The notes under the pieces are model-generated. The model saw only the letters and a program-made list of their open reading frames with translations, did no database searches and was not told the DNA's origin. A stretch of DNA of 64,000 bases from Marthasterias glacialis (Eukaryota; Echinodermata; Asteroidea; Forcipulatida; Asteriidae): the NCBI GenBank assembly GCA_911728455.2, contig OU452223.1, forward strand, positions 2,688,174 to 2,752,173, in the 5' to 3' direction. A program made the translations under genes and the position numbers. Within the stretch, counting starts at the first letter, position 1. Every line of letters starts with the position of its first letter. Below are positions 1-9,993 of the stretch, piece by piece.

Positions 1-610
1 GCTGTCAGAGAATGAAAACAAGAGTTAGCAACGGCCATATCTCGTAAACTTATGGAGGGATCCAGACAAGCATAACACTGTTGCAAAACCCCATGTATGG
101 ACTTTCTAGCAATGTAAAGTTTTTGGCTGTGCGATGAACAGGGAGTATTCCAGGGGACACAAAGAGAGCACACCCCCACCACATCCCCGAGCCCTGTAGA
201 TAAGGGCCTGTGTGTTTGTATGTGCGTTAACAAAAGACCAAATGTGCCACTCCAGTAAGCAAGAAAGGGACATTAAAATAAAACGGTGGAAAACAAAGTC
301 GCCTGCTTCTCGCTCCATTACTCCAAAAACAGTGGTACTAGAAAGAAAAGTTGTTTACCTGCAGATAGCCCTGATTGTTCCGCATCCAAAAGGCGAATTT
401 TCGCGGCCATCCAAACACATCTTCAGCCAAATGATGCCCAAGCGGGGATGCTCCCAATGTCTTTCAACAGTATTTTCAATGGAGATTTCATACACGAAGC
501 TGTCACAGAATGAAAATAAGAGTAAGCAACAGCCATATCTCCCAAACTTATGGAGGGATCCGACAAAAGTGACACTTTTGGAAAGCCCAACTTATAGGAG
601 CTTCCTGTGC
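1..610 (+). repeat. Diverged tandem copy of the 490-bp satellite family
   Basis: This stretch aligns along its whole length with the unit that forms the large array starting at 14664. The motif gctgtcagagaatgaaaac at position 1 recurs as gctgtcacagaatgaaaat at 499, so the spacing is 498 bp and about 1.2 units are present. Shared blocks in the same order include the tail (gaacagggag, acacccc), the word ggtactagaaag, ttacctgcag, gcatcc, ggccatc, tacacgaagctgt and ctatctcccaaa-like segments. Differences are many, including several small indels. The long pure A-tract of the main array is absent; an A-rich but interrupted stretch (about 265-300) takes its place. The copy is cut by the left edge of the window, so more units may lie upstream. 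Confidence 0.88.
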
Positions 611-1156
611 TGACTTGTTTTCATTACCTCTCGATATGACAAGTCATTAAGTCATTCATACAGGAACTAGTTTGTCTGTACTCATACTTTGGTAAAACGT
701 TCAGTTTTAAAATTAGCCCTAAAAGTTTGTACCCTCCCCCATCTGATAGTCCTGGATTCGTCCCTGAGAGTGGGGTACACAGCAACCCCCCTGCCTAACA
801 CCAGCACCCTCATGTACTCTCAAAAGTTCCACAATTTCACCTCTACAATTTAGGTGAACCTACTGTTTTTGGAAAGATCCGTCACTTTTGATGAGCAAAT
901 GAGCCCCTTCGCCTAGCTTAAATAGACTTGAATTTGAGTCAATTGGTTCTGATGGAAATGATTCTAATTCAAATTACAAAACACATCATAAAGAAGGTAA
1001 GAAAAGACAATGTATGGTACATGAACTTAATCGAACATTTTCTTGCTCAAAGTAAGGCATTCATGCAGAGAGTTTAAGAAAATAAGATGTCACAACACAC
1101 AACTGCAATAAAAGGGCTTAGTAACTTTTGTTATTACTAAAAGCCGACTGTTTGTA
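611..1156. other. Intergenic or intronic, nothing recognised
   Basis: AT-rich sequence with no recognisable coding segment, RNA gene or tandem repeat. It lies between the diverged satellite remnant and the first copy of the E-box repeat. Confidence 0.6.
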
Positions 1157-1265
1157 TGACTTTGTCAAAGCATGTAATTGTACGTAGTTTGTCATCAGCT
1201 CAGGTGACGTAGTACCCACTACAGGTCACATGACGACATGTAAACATTGGTCGCGCAATCTGTCT
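1157..1265 (+). repeat. Dispersed E-box repeat, copy 1
   Basis: Shares the ordered words catcagct, TGACGT, TACCC, GGTCACATGAC, catgtaaacatt and GTCGCGCAATC with the copy at 13764-13870, and the core words with the inverted copy at 13062-13103. In this copy the palindromic core is CACATG rather than CACGTG. No terminal inverted repeats or target-site duplication were found, so the class of element is unknown. Confidence 0.6.
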
Positions 1266-1775
1266 CAAACAATTTTTAGTCCCACTCAGTCTCAATGGAA
1301 TACTTTTAATATGAATAGCAAGTAGACCTAAAACAAGACCAGCAGGAAATGGCCATAAATAACACTACACTTTTACCCCTCAATCTCATGGGTGGTATGC
1401 TTTTATTTGCAGCAAAAGCACGCTTTTTAGCTTAGTCTACTTAAACAAAGTTTGTTGACCACGTTGAGCCAGAACAAGCTCTCCCACAGTACTCTGGCGG
1501 CAATTCTCACCTGCGTACTCGGTTGTGTATATCTGGCTCAGATTAATTGCAATTTTCACATGTTTTTGCTCATATTGCTCATTGGTGGTGCGCTAACTGC
1601 ATCCAAGGGACCTTCAGTAGTACGCATAATGTAACACCATGTAGCACTACACACAGTGTTTTGGGTGCAAAAATGCAAATGATTGCCTAGGCAACACACA
1701 CACTCGTAATCCTTCGTATTATCCCAGAGTTTGTATGAAAGCCCTGGGTTAATGATACCACAGTACACTTCATAC

Positions 1776-1824
1776 CTGCAGGGTAACTGTAGCCAACAGT
1801 CAAAGGGAAAACATGTTGGTTGCA
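1776..1824 (-). CDS. Candidate internal exon, unknown protein
   Basis: On the minus strand a long pyrimidine tract (complement of 1826-1860, T-rich) ends in TTTAAG, followed by 49 nt and a donor CAG/GTATGA. Two frames are open: one reads CNQHVFPLTVGYSYPA, the other continues phase 1 from the candidate exon at 2108-2231 and reads QPTCFPFDCWLQLPC. I do not recognise either. The segment is short, so an open frame alone means little; the support is the pair of splice signals and the order and strand shared with the other candidate exons. It could be chance. Confidence 0.3.
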
Positions 1825-2107
1825 CTTAAAGATGCCAACAAAAAACAAAAACAAAAAAAAAGTTTGCTACTATTGTTATTTTTATGTGTTTTTTTTTTTA
1901 CATTTGTCATAATTTAATTGGCATTGGAAAAACGAAAAGAAGTTATTTTTACTTTAACCAAATTGTTTGCTGGAGAAGTCAGTTTCAGAATGCAATTTCT
2001 CTCCGCTTGTAAAGATTAAAGAAGCCACGAAAAAAAAAAACAAGTATGGCGCTAGTACTCAAAAGGCAGAATCCAGGAATCATGCATTTACACTCACAAA
2101 CACTCAC

Positions 2108-2231
2108 CTCTGTGAGAAATGGTCCTGGTAGAAATCACAGTGCCATGCATTTGGTCAATAATGGTCACGCTAACTCGGTAGTAAAAAGTGTCAATCTGCT
2201 GGGTGTCCAGTAACTGTTGGCTCTTCAGCTG
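2108..2231 (-). CDS. Candidate internal exon, unknown protein
   Basis: Minus-strand segment of 124 nt (41 codons plus one base) ending at a strong donor, GAG/GTGAGT. The usable acceptor is TTAG/CAG at 2233-2232 or, 3 nt on, CAG at 2229. A stronger upstream acceptor (TATTTCAG at 2245-2244, after a T-rich tract) would bring a stop codon into every frame. The only open frame begins QLKSQQLLDTQQ and continues with IDTFYYRVSVTIIDQ and ends TVISTRTISHR. Its composition looks like real protein, with alternating hydrophobic residues suggestive of beta strands. I do not recognise the family. It starts in phase 0, which matches the phase-0 end of the candidate exon at 7765-7832. Confidence 0.5.
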
Positions 2232-3587
2232 CTAAGGCCCTGGCTGAAATAGATAAAAACCAGAAATATTACTCTAATAAAACTCCAATAGCACAGACTG
2301 CAAAGCGCTTAATATTCAAAAATAGTAAAAAAATATAAAAAAAACACACCTGAAAAATATTCACTGAGTCCTAAAATTCCACCCTCTGGTCAATTTGACA
2401 TTGGTAGTCTCAATAATGTTCAAGTTACTCTCCATCCAAGTAAAAACACTCCTACACTTTAACCTCAAGTGAGAAGCAAACATTCCCCAGGTCACAACTG
2501 TGCAAAGTTTCAACACTGTACCCTTTTTAATTGGCTCTCAAATCTGTCTAAAATGGAATACTTGAAGGGCCTACAAAATATCTATGAGGCTGATGGACTG
2601 TTTTCTTCCTAAGGAGTGGGGTGCTCCCCTATTCATGATCCCTGTGCTTTTACAATACATAGCAACTTTTCTAATAGCTTTTTATTTAAGAAGTATTACC
2701 ATACATCACAATTCAAACTGGCTGTCGGATTGGATTTACAGGTTTCGTTTGTGAAAGTTGGTTAAAAGTACATTATATAGGCCTATAATATGTCAATCAA
2801 CAGAATGAGTTTAACATGTTAGTTTCCTTTCAAATATGACAATGTATTTTGATCCTCACAGTGCCTGCTGGGGATGCAATATTGACTGTCAAAGCTTACA
2901 GTCATTATTATTTTTTGTTAACAAATAGCGCCCTCAGTGGTAACCATAGCATAGTAAAAGTTGTATCAGTGATATCATAAGAAACATGAATGCCAACTTT
3001 TAAATCATGTATGGACTAAAAAAATGAGATTTACAAAACCTTGACAATAATGTTTAATGCATTAACTACATTTTAAATAGAACAAAAAAGTGTGAGAAAG
3101 ACTAGGAACTTTGAAATTGTTGAGGGGTATTTGGGGGGCCAAGTTCTTAACAGGTGAGCAAATTAGACATCAAGTTGCTTTTAAAATGGAATTGACAATA
3201 TTAACAAAAAAAGTAACAAATAAAAGGTTACACTAGTCATTGTGCAATATTATTACAGTGATCACATGTTTTTTTATTGCCTGAGGCATCTGGACTACAG
3301 TGGAAGGGACCTCACCCCATGCAAAAGTTACATATAGCTACCGTTGCAATTAGATGGATTAACCTCACTCTGCTCTGATCATTAATGGGGCTGTGTTATT
3401 TTTCATATTTTGTTGTCGTTTTTTGGCCCAAGTCCGCACCACCCAGGGTTTTAAATAGATAATGCTTCTAGTGTCTGTACTATTTGATGAAACGTTCAAT
3501 GTATTAATTAGCTGAATTTATAGTGGGTTAAATACTACCACCATCTTGCAGGTTTATGACTAACTGATGATGATTAAAGAGACCTAC
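2232..3587. other. Probable intron or intergenic DNA
   Basis: AT-rich sequence with many short homopolymers and no recognisable coding segment. If the candidate exons on either side belong to one gene, this is an intron of about 1.36 kb. Confidence 0.5.
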
Positions 3588-3627
3588 CTTTCTCTGGAAC
3601 TTGGATAGTGGTCCTTGCCTGGAGCAT
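3588..3627 (-). CDS. Candidate 40-nt exon, frame uncertain
   Basis: On the minus strand TTCTAATACAG at 3638-3628 is followed by 40 nt and a good donor, AAAG/GTAGGT. All three frames are open over so short a span: MLQARTTIQVPEK, CSRQGPLSKFQRK or APGKDHYPSSRE. A 40-nt exon changes phase, and simple joining of 7765-7832 to this exon to 2108-2231 does not keep one frame open, so either a further exon is missing or this is a false exon. Included because both splice signals are good and the strand agrees. Confidence 0.25.
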
Positions 3628-3690
3628 CTGTATTAGAATGACAGAATAAAGATTGATAAATGATTAAACCTATAAAATGACAAAGAAATA

Positions 3691-3762
3691 GACTGGAGCA
3701 GGATTTGAACCTGAGACAACCAGCTATATTTCCCGATGCTACACCAACTGACCTATCCAGCC
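3691..3762 (-). pseudogene. tRNA-like sequence (tRNA pseudogene or SINE head)
   Basis: Read on the minus strand, a seven-pair acceptor stem can be formed (GGCTGGA with TCCAGTC, one G-T pair). A near-consensus A box (TAGGTCAGTTGG, one mismatch) and a perfect B box (GGTTCAAATCC) are present at the right spacing. The anticodon stem pairs only with two G-T wobbles and leaves a nine-base loop instead of seven, and the T stem has one mismatch, so a functional tRNA is unlikely and no anticodon is assigned. It could be the head of a degraded tRNA-derived SINE. Confidence 0.6.
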
Positions 3763-3804
3763 CTAATGTTGGCGGTCTCCCTGTTTTGTCAATATCTTTG
3801 TTCC

Positions 3805-3822
3805 GGGGGGGGGGGGGGGGGG
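3805..3822 (+). repeat. Run of 18 G
   Basis: An uninterrupted homopolymer of 18 G. It can form a G-quadruplex and its length is a likely sequencing uncertainty. Confidence 0.9.
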
Positions 3823-4678
3823 CACATAGTATGTTACTTTTGAAATAAAGCTACCATGCAAAACATCAACATGTCAACATAATGTAATTTTATGGAATTT
3901 TCAATGCTTGTTCAAAATCGAAGAAGAGTTTTTGTGATCAAATTTCAACATAATTACTGGGAGGACAAGTTCACACTTATGATCATTTATGTGGCGTGCC
4001 TTGGCCGAGTGAGGGTTCAAGTAGCCTTGATCAAGGCGTCTTTGTGCTTTCACTTAGCCCTGAGTTATCCATGCACGTTGTCCGTAAGAACGATATGTAG
4101 TCGTACACATACACAGTCCATGCAAACACATGCACAGAGTCCATCAGGACAATACACACGCACACACAATAGTTCATGCATAACCATGATGTCTGAAGAC
4201 TTCTATTGTTAATTCTAATTGTTCCTGTGCTGAAGCAATCCCCATTGGTTTTGTACACAAATGGCGTTTGAGGACCCATGAAAACAAAGAACTGACTAGT
4301 GAGGACCTATTGTCCCTATTGAAAAATGTCCTCGGAGCATATGGTCAAACATGCACACACACCCACATATGTGTACACTATAGATTGTGAACATACTTTT
4401 CATTCTATCCAATGGAGGACATTGCCAACAATTGAACAGTACCTATCGAGGTGAGGACATAACACACAAATCTTTTTGTTGCAGCTGAGTTATGCTATCA
4501 GAATACGAATATGTATTCTACCCTTTTATTAAATGTTTTGGAGGATGGTAATACATTTTCTTCTTCTTGGGTGGGGGTGGGAAGGAGTGTCAAGGGCAAA
4601 GGTTTAGAAAAATCACTTGGCTGCGCAACAGAGTGACTCTTCATTATGACTGTACTGTGGTGGTGCATGCATCACACC
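3823..4678. other. Non-coding stretch with CA-rich patches
   Basis: Contains imperfect CA-rich microsatellite patches around 4104-4170 and 4351-4380 and several repeats of the word gaggac (4270-4460), which suggests an old unclassified dispersed element. No coding segment was recognised. Confidence 0.45.
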
Positions 4679-4896
4679 TTACATTTGTTGAAGTTTCACT
4701 GTGTTTCTACAAAAGTATTTAATGTTCCTCCAAGTTCGGTTCTGAAATGCCAAAGGACAGGACATTTCGATGTTGCGTTTTCCAGAAAGCTTCTTCAGTG
4801 AAAAATTTCTGTACAAGCCCTCCGTTATGTCTTTCTTCTCCTCAGCAGTACAGGGGCAACACTTGATTTGTTGAGCTTTGGGAGTTGGTGGCCTAC
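4679..4896 (-). pseudogene. Last exon, SANT/Myb-like tail of the recombinase-family gene
   Basis: A pyrimidine tract (TTTTCCTCTTCTTTCCTG, minus strand) leads to CTGTAG at 4902-4897, and an open frame of about 70 codons then runs to TAA at 4681-4679. An alternative end is a splice donor, AAT/GTAAGG, at the same place. The frame reads AEEKKDITEG, then LYRNFSLKKLSGKRNIE, then FQNRTWRNIKYFCRNT. The order of acidic E-E-K start, G-K-R-x-I-E and R-T-W-R-x-I-K-x-[YF]-x-R-N matches the C-terminal SANT/Myb-like segment that, to my knowledge, follows the recombinase domain in this animal protein family. This exon is intact while the exon upstream is broken, so it is annotated as part of a pseudogene. 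The family match is from recall of sequence pattern, not from a search. Confidence 0.6.
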
Positions 4897-5098
4897 CTAC
4901 AGCACACAGGAAAGAAGAGGAAAATTAAGATACATAATCAAACAGGGCCTATCCATACCAAAAAATGTACATTTCAATAAGCAAATTAGCTCAAAATCTA
5001 ATCACACTGTGGGATGAAGCCACACCTGCATAAAATGCCTAACAAGAAACAGCCCAATTGATGTTCATCATGGTGCAGCCATCTTGTTTCATCCTATC

Positions 5099-5133
5099 AT
5101 TCAAGCAGTTGTCCTCGTTGCTCATGAAGCTTT
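5099..5133 (-). pseudogene. Possible small exon between recombinase and tail
   Basis: A strong acceptor (TGTTTCCTTGCAG, minus strand, ending at 5134) is followed by a frame that joins in phase to the donor at 5403 and reads ESFMSNEDNCLN. No convincing donor follows closely; the next is CAG/GTGTGG about 100 nt on, after an in-frame stop. It may be a remnant exon or chance. Confidence 0.25.
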
Positions 5134-5219
5134 CTGCAAGGAAACAATGAGCAATTTCTACATTTAGCCATGATTGCCTTTCGCACACAAATAACAAATG
5201 TCGGCCAATCCATGGGTTG

Positions 5220-5270
5220 GGGGGGGGGGAGGTGTACAGTGTTTGAAATTTGTTTCATGGGGGGGGGGTG
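5220..5270 (+). repeat. Two G-runs
   Basis: Two runs of about 10 G each (from about 5219 and about 5260) lie in the presumed intron between the broken recombinase exon and the tail exon. They are low-complexity sequence with quadruplex potential, and the open frames seen across them are not credible. Confidence 0.6.
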
Positions 5271-5403
5271 TAAGGCGATGATGGCCCCAGGGAAAGTTAT
5301 TGGGCCCCAAAAGAATTTTCTTGGCGAGGATGGGGTTGGATTGGGAGCCAAAACCACAGTTTGTAACAATTTGGAAAGACAATTTAAAAAGGGGTTTATT
5401 TAC

Positions 5404-7411
5404 CTCCAGTGACATGCAACTCCTCCACAGATTTACTATGTTGCGAAACCAAGTTGCCTCTCTCCAAGCTCAGGAAAAGTCAAGACAGTTTGGTAACCCT
5501 CTGCACAGTGTCTGGCAACTAGTAGTACTCAAGATGGACCCGCAAATCATGACCAATGAAGCCTACAAGTTTTTCAAGCTGATGCTCCTCAAGGCAAGAC
5601 TTGTGAAACAGTTGCTACATGTCTATGAAACTTTGTAGACCCCATGTTACCAGCATTGTCAAGGCCCGCCTCATTTGCATATGCTTGTAGACAATTACAT
5701 AAATAAATAAATAATAATAATAATTACATTTATAGGGCGCTTCATACGGGAGTTTCTAAGCGCACAGTATTTATCCTGCAAGGTATTCGGAGTTATGAAG
5801 TATGAGACCTGTTCCTTTAGCACCATATAACAGTTTACAAGGTGCTGTGGCGCAATCTGCAGCCGATCAAACCAGGAACACCGGGGCGAACCCCTTCTCT
5901 TTGCGATAAGTGCACTGGGTTCTTTTACGTGCATTACACAACACACGGGACCTACGGCTTTACGTCCCATCCGAAGGACGCAGCAATAATGGTTAAGTGT
6001 CTTGCTTAAAGACACAAGTGTCACGACCGGGATTCGAACCCACACTCTGCTGATCGGAAACACCAGAGCTTGAGTCCAGTGTTCTTATCCGCTCGGCCAC
6101 GACACGCCACATGTACTTCCTTGTTTCTGACCTGTGTCTCAGTCACAACTTCCTGTGAATAAGAACTTGTTGTCTTGTGCCACTCCAGCTGCATATCTGT
6201 TTGCAACCAGAGCATTCCACCACGCCATCACATCAGTACCAAGAAGCAGAGGAACAGTTCTACCCATCTTACCAACTACTTTCATGACTTTGAACATTTT
6301 ACAGAGGTGCCGTTCATCAAACAATCCCCATTGACAACGGCTGCACTGTGTTTGTGGAAATCTTCCGGTTTCATTTTAGATACTTCCCCCCTGCGGTTGA
6401 ACATAGTGAGATGGCACAGTGTGACTTCATTCAATTTCTTCCCGTCTGGTGTAATTTAATGGCCCCGAGCACAGTGAAGGAGCTGCACTTCCCTGTTGCC
6501 AGTTTCATGGAGGAACGATGACATTTTCACCGTATCCGCATTTGTCGGGAGAACAACAGGTTTATTGCGCTTTCCTTGGTACAGTGTTCTGTGCACATGG
6601 GTTGACACATGTTCTCACCACTTATATTCACACAACTGCAGAAACTTCTCGGCCTGTTCCGTTTTGTGCCTCAGACCATAATCTATAGCATTTCCTTTCA
6701 GCATGAGTGCACATTTCTTGATGGAATGTTCAGTCTTTAAGGATAGAGATGGAATGTGATACATCTGCTTTCCTTCACTGATATCATGAACAGCCTTGAC
6801 GATATCATTCATATGGTGGGGATGCACAAATACTTCAAGTGATGCATTTGGTTGGTGGGTGTTGTTTCAGAGTTGTATGACAAGACGACCCAGTTCTCGT
6901 AGCTTGTTTCGAATGTAGCCATGCTGTGTAACATCGTGGCCAAGCTTAAGGTATTCACATATGGCGACTTCATCTCTCTTCATCAGAGTTAAACCTTGTT
7001 CAACTGGAATGATACACCAGCCAGGAGCTTTTAACAAATCACTCTTGTTGGCTACTGTCCGATCCCCCTAACACAACCTATCCTATTGCTACCATCAGTC
7101 TTTGCAGGGAGCGCAGGCTTAAACGGGCACTGATGACGCCAAAGATCAAGACGCACGTAATAGCCATAGTAATGTATGCATGGTCCATTTGCGTGTGGAG
7201 CTGCCTCATGATTGGGTCTGTAATTTACAATAAGGACACCCTCTCCCTCTCTAAGGACATGGCTATTGTGTTTGTGATTACCGATATTGCGGATGTTTAA
7301 CAGAATCTTGTTGCGGGCACCAAGGTTGGTCTCCGATATCTCTACAACTTTCCTTTCATCCTAATGACGTGACTGGAGATGACAGGGTACTTTGGCCTGA
7401 GGTTATCACAC
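5404..7411 (-). pseudogene. Broken zinc-finger/tyrosine-recombinase family gene
   Basis: Minus-strand protein remnants occur in order. A C2H2-like start lies at 7410-7350 (CDNLRPKYPVISSHVIR). A second region at 7350-7080 reads NIGNHKHNSHVL and later RLDLWRHQCPFKP. A helical segment follows at 7060-6870 (YIRNKLRELGRLV), then SLKTEHSIKKCA at about 6740, and the catalytic arginine region MFNRRGEVSKM at about 6400. GRTVPLLL (about 6250) and NKFLF (about 6150) precede a SINE insertion. Beyond the SINE the same protein resumes with STKFHRHVATVSQ (about 5610) and GFIGHDLRVHLEYY (about 5550), which carries the GH and the expected nucleophile tyrosine. The exon ends CTGGAG/GTAAAT. Breaks: in-frame stops at 6869-6867, about 6617, about 6459, 6141-6139 and two near 5500, plus frameshifts near 7350, 7065, 6320 and 5585. 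The family is a large uncharacterised one of fish and marine invertebrates; the recombinase fold is inferred from the motifs. Confidence 0.72.
5703..6108 (-). mobile_element. tRNA-derived SINE
   Basis: The minus-strand head (6108-6018) is tRNA-like, with a perfect A box (TGGCCGAGCGG), a perfect B box (GGTTCGAATCC) and a foldable acceptor stem (GTGTCGT with GTGACAC). A class-II-like long variable arm suggests a leucine or serine tRNA ancestor. A body of about 300 bp with words seen in marine invertebrate SINEs (GGATGGGACGTAAAGCCG, AACCCAGTGCACTTATCGC) follows, then GCGCCCTATAAATG and an (ATT)n tail at 5720-5703, running into an (ATTT)n tail. It interrupts the pseudogene at 5404-7411, the host protein continuing on both sides. 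A clear target-site duplication was not identified; ATGT beside both ends is the best candidate. SINEs are moved by LINE-encoded reverse transcriptase and carry no protein gene. Confidence 0.9.
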
Positions 7412-7764
7412 CTATGAAATAGATGTCTTGAGGGTTGAGCAGATCATTGTGCCCTTAAGTTGCTAGACAAATAACAGTCGAGCTCTAGTTAGTCAGAACT
7501 TAAACCATCAACAAATATATTCCACGTTTGGGATGGGGGTGCGCATTGGTTATTATGCAGCTTTCAGTATCAAAAGCGAGTTGTCGGCCATAAAGGACGA
7601 GTAGTTTGGCACTCTTTTACAGTTAGGGAGGACATTAGTTTGCCTCAACACGTAAACCGTTGCAAAACCCCTCAATTCTACAGCACGCCATTTTATGAAG
7701 AAACATTGTATGTTATGCATTTGATATCTGAGGGAATAAATACCCGACATAATCATTTACTCAC
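7412..7764. other. Unassigned stretch, likely intron
   Basis: Lies between the broken recombinase gene and the candidate exon at 7765-7832. No recognised protein similarity in any frame; earlier exons of the broken gene may be hidden here. Confidence 0.4.
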
Positions 7765-7832
7765 CTGGTGCTCAAATAGGCAGCGTGTCATACCATCAGT
7801 GTAACACACACAGTACTTGGTCAGTGACTTCC
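7765..7832 (-). CDS. Candidate internal exon, unknown protein
   Basis: The minus-strand acceptor CCTTTAACTTTTCAG is followed by 68 nt and a near-consensus donor, CACCAG/GTGAGTAA. Only one of three frames is open; it starts with two bases of a split codon, reads KSLTKYCVCYTDGMTRCLFEHQ in two parts (KSLTKYCVCYTDG, MTRCLFEHQ) and ends in phase 0. Three cysteines in twelve residues suggest a secreted or zinc-binding domain, but I do not recognise it. Both splice signals are among the best in the non-repetitive part of the window. It probably belongs to the same leftward-reading gene as the candidate exon at 2108-2231, whose phase fits. Confidence 0.5.
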
Positions 7833-8509
7833 CTGAAAAGTTAAAGGCAAAAGGTTCATGATTATACTTCGTCAAACTTAACTGTGTCCAGTGATGGTGA
7901 TGGTGGTTGTGAACTGGAAATCGTTGTGTGGATTTGTATCACAGTAGTAGCCTATGTGCTTTGACTTATACGGGAGGCGGGGGAGGGAGTGGGGGCAAGG
8001 GTGCACAAGAAAGGGGTCTGCTATATGAGTTAGTATTGCGTTGAAAAGCTTGACTGATTAAGTTTATGCACTTTAATTTTGAGTAATTATTTATTTTGTT
8101 TGGGGGGAAGGAGGGGGTTGACATACAAGAATGTCCAGATATTATGTGCTATGTTTGAAACATGGTCCACATCTACATGTGATGGGGATCATAATAAGGT
8201 GTGGAATTGTCATTTGTGTGTTGACAATGCAAAAGTTATTTCACGTTTAATACCTTTGTTTATGGAGGTTTTTATGGCTGGAAACTATGACAAGTCCGGA
8301 GGCCATATTGTCATCACGCTGTCCCCTTCTCTGTATAAAGAGGACATACAAACGTATCACAAATGTTATTAATTACTTTCACCATGAAGTAGAATCACGA
8401 ACACAGTCAGTGTGTCCGGAACTGTATCAAAAGTCAAATGACTGAATTAACGTTATGATAGATGTTAGTCTTTACATCAGGGATAAAGGATATTGTTTGT
8501 ATTGTTTTA
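7833..8509. other. Non-coding, G-rich patches
   Basis: Contains a G-quadruplex-capable stretch at 7972-7995 and another G-rich run near 8101-8118. A 97-codon open frame at 8079-8372 on the plus strand shows no recognisable domain and no splice or start context, so it is not called a gene. Confidence 0.5.
7972..7995 (+). other. G-quadruplex-capable motif
   Basis: Four runs of three or more G separated by one to four bases (GGG, GGGGG, GGG, GGGGG), which fits the standard four-run pattern. No link to a promoter is evident. Confidence 0.55.
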
Positions 8510-8655
8510 CCCGTACACCGATGTGTGTGTAGACTTAGTACTTTCCCGAGTCATGTGAAAAAATCACAGCCATTTTTCCTTGGATGGGATTCAAAACCAC
8601 GACACCCGCCATTCTAAAGAAGATGTCTTAACAACTAGACTACTGAGACTGCCTC
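8510..8655 (-). mobile_element. Degraded tRNA-derived SINE
   Basis: On the minus strand the head has a perfect A box (TAGTCTAGTTG) and a damaged B box (GGTTTTGAATCC). The intervening CATCTTCTTTAGAATGGCGG and the downstream body (CATGACTCGGGAAAGTACT) are words I associate with SINEs of sea-urchin-like genomes. Ends are approximate, and no tail or target-site duplication was found. Confidence 0.6.
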
Positions 8656-8732
8656 ATAGCTACAGGCAGTTCGAATCCATAAGCAGCTGGTACAGCAACC
8701 ATTAGGACAAATGTTCATTTTTTTTGACAAAA

Positions 8733-9715
8733 TCATACATTATATAAATGCAGCTAACACGACAAACTATGGTAGGTTTGAGGATGGGCAGGATCACGAA
8801 CATATTGACGGAACCATACATTTTATGATTGCTGTTAAGAAAACTAACTAAGATATGATTGGGCTGAGCAGGATCATACACTGCATGTAAGAACTATGCA
8901 TTTTTACAAGTGCCGCTAATAAGACTAACTATGGTTGGTTGGGGGCTAGTCAGGATCATGAACTGAATGAAAGAACCGTACATTTTATATGTGCAGCTAA
9001 TAAGACAAACTGTGGTAGGTTGGGGCTGAGCAGGATCATGAACTGCATGAATGAACTATACATTTTATAAGTGCGGCAAATAAGACTAAGTAGGGTAAGT
9101 TGTGGGCTGAGCAGGATCAAACCAAAATTGACAAAAACCACATTTTACAACCTCCGCTAATAAGACTAACTGTGGTAGGTTAAGGATGAGCAGGATCATG
9201 AACTTCGTGGGAGAACCGTACATTTCATTAGTGCCGCTAATAAGATAAACTATGGTAGGTTTGGGCTGAGCAGGATCCTGAAACGAATGAAAGGACCATA
9301 CGGATTATAAGAGTTGCTAATAAGACTAGGTAAACTAGGTTAGGGCTCAATAGGATCATGAACTGAATAAAAGAATAATACATTTTATTTATGCCACTAA
9401 TAAGACTAACTACGATAGGTTAGGACTAAGCAAGATCATGAATTGAACGAAAGAACCATATCCTTTTTAATTGCTGCTAATTAGACTAATAATGGTAGGT
9501 TGGGGGCTGAGGTGCATGAAGAACAATACATTTCATATGTGCCACTAAGAAGACTCACTATGGTAGGATGGGGCTGAGCAGGATGATGAACTTAATTACA
9601 GAACCATACACTTTATAAATGCTGCTAATGAAATTAACCGTTGTATGTTGGGGGCTTTGCAGGATCAAGAATTACATGAAAGAACCAGACATTTTATAAA
9701 TGTCCGCTAAATTTG
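8733..9715 (+). repeat. 80-bp minisatellite, about 12 diverged units
   Basis: The word caggatca (with variants) recurs at 8791, 8871, 8953, 9033, 9114, 9193, 9273, 9353, 9433, 9581 and 9662, with spacings of 79-82 bp. The one larger gap, 148 bp, holds two units with a deletion of about 12 bp near 9515. Each unit also has aagactaactatggtaggt-like and gaaccatacatttta-like words. Units differ at many positions, so the array is old. There is no coding potential. Confidence 0.92.
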
Positions 9716-9993
9716 CCAAACAAAGTAAGTCTTGATTCAAAAGTTGATGTCTTGTTTTAGAGGACAGGGTTCGTTGGGCCAACCAAGAAGAGGAGGTAGT
9801 CCAGCGTATTAGTTACAATGTATGGGGCTAAGTCTGGGTCCGAGATGACATTATAGTGCACAACCCAACTTTGTTATGTATTTTTACACAAAATTAAGCC
9901 AAACTACGTACCATCAATGATACCACATAAAACCAACTACACATGCACATGTTAATTCAATAAATGTTGCTTTCCACAGGTAAAAGCGCTTAC

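Noticed and set aside
1311..1361. Minus-strand terminal exon after the good acceptor TTGTTTTAG near 1333
   Set aside because: The open frame runs mostly through the dispersed E-box repeat and has no recognisable protein character.
5300..5638. 112-codon plus-strand open frame that looks protein-like
   Set aside because: It lies antisense to the pseudogene segment carrying HRHVATVSQ and GHDLRVH, which explains it as a shadow.
5695..6063. 122-codon minus-strand open frame
   Set aside because: It lies inside the SINE, which carries no protein gene.
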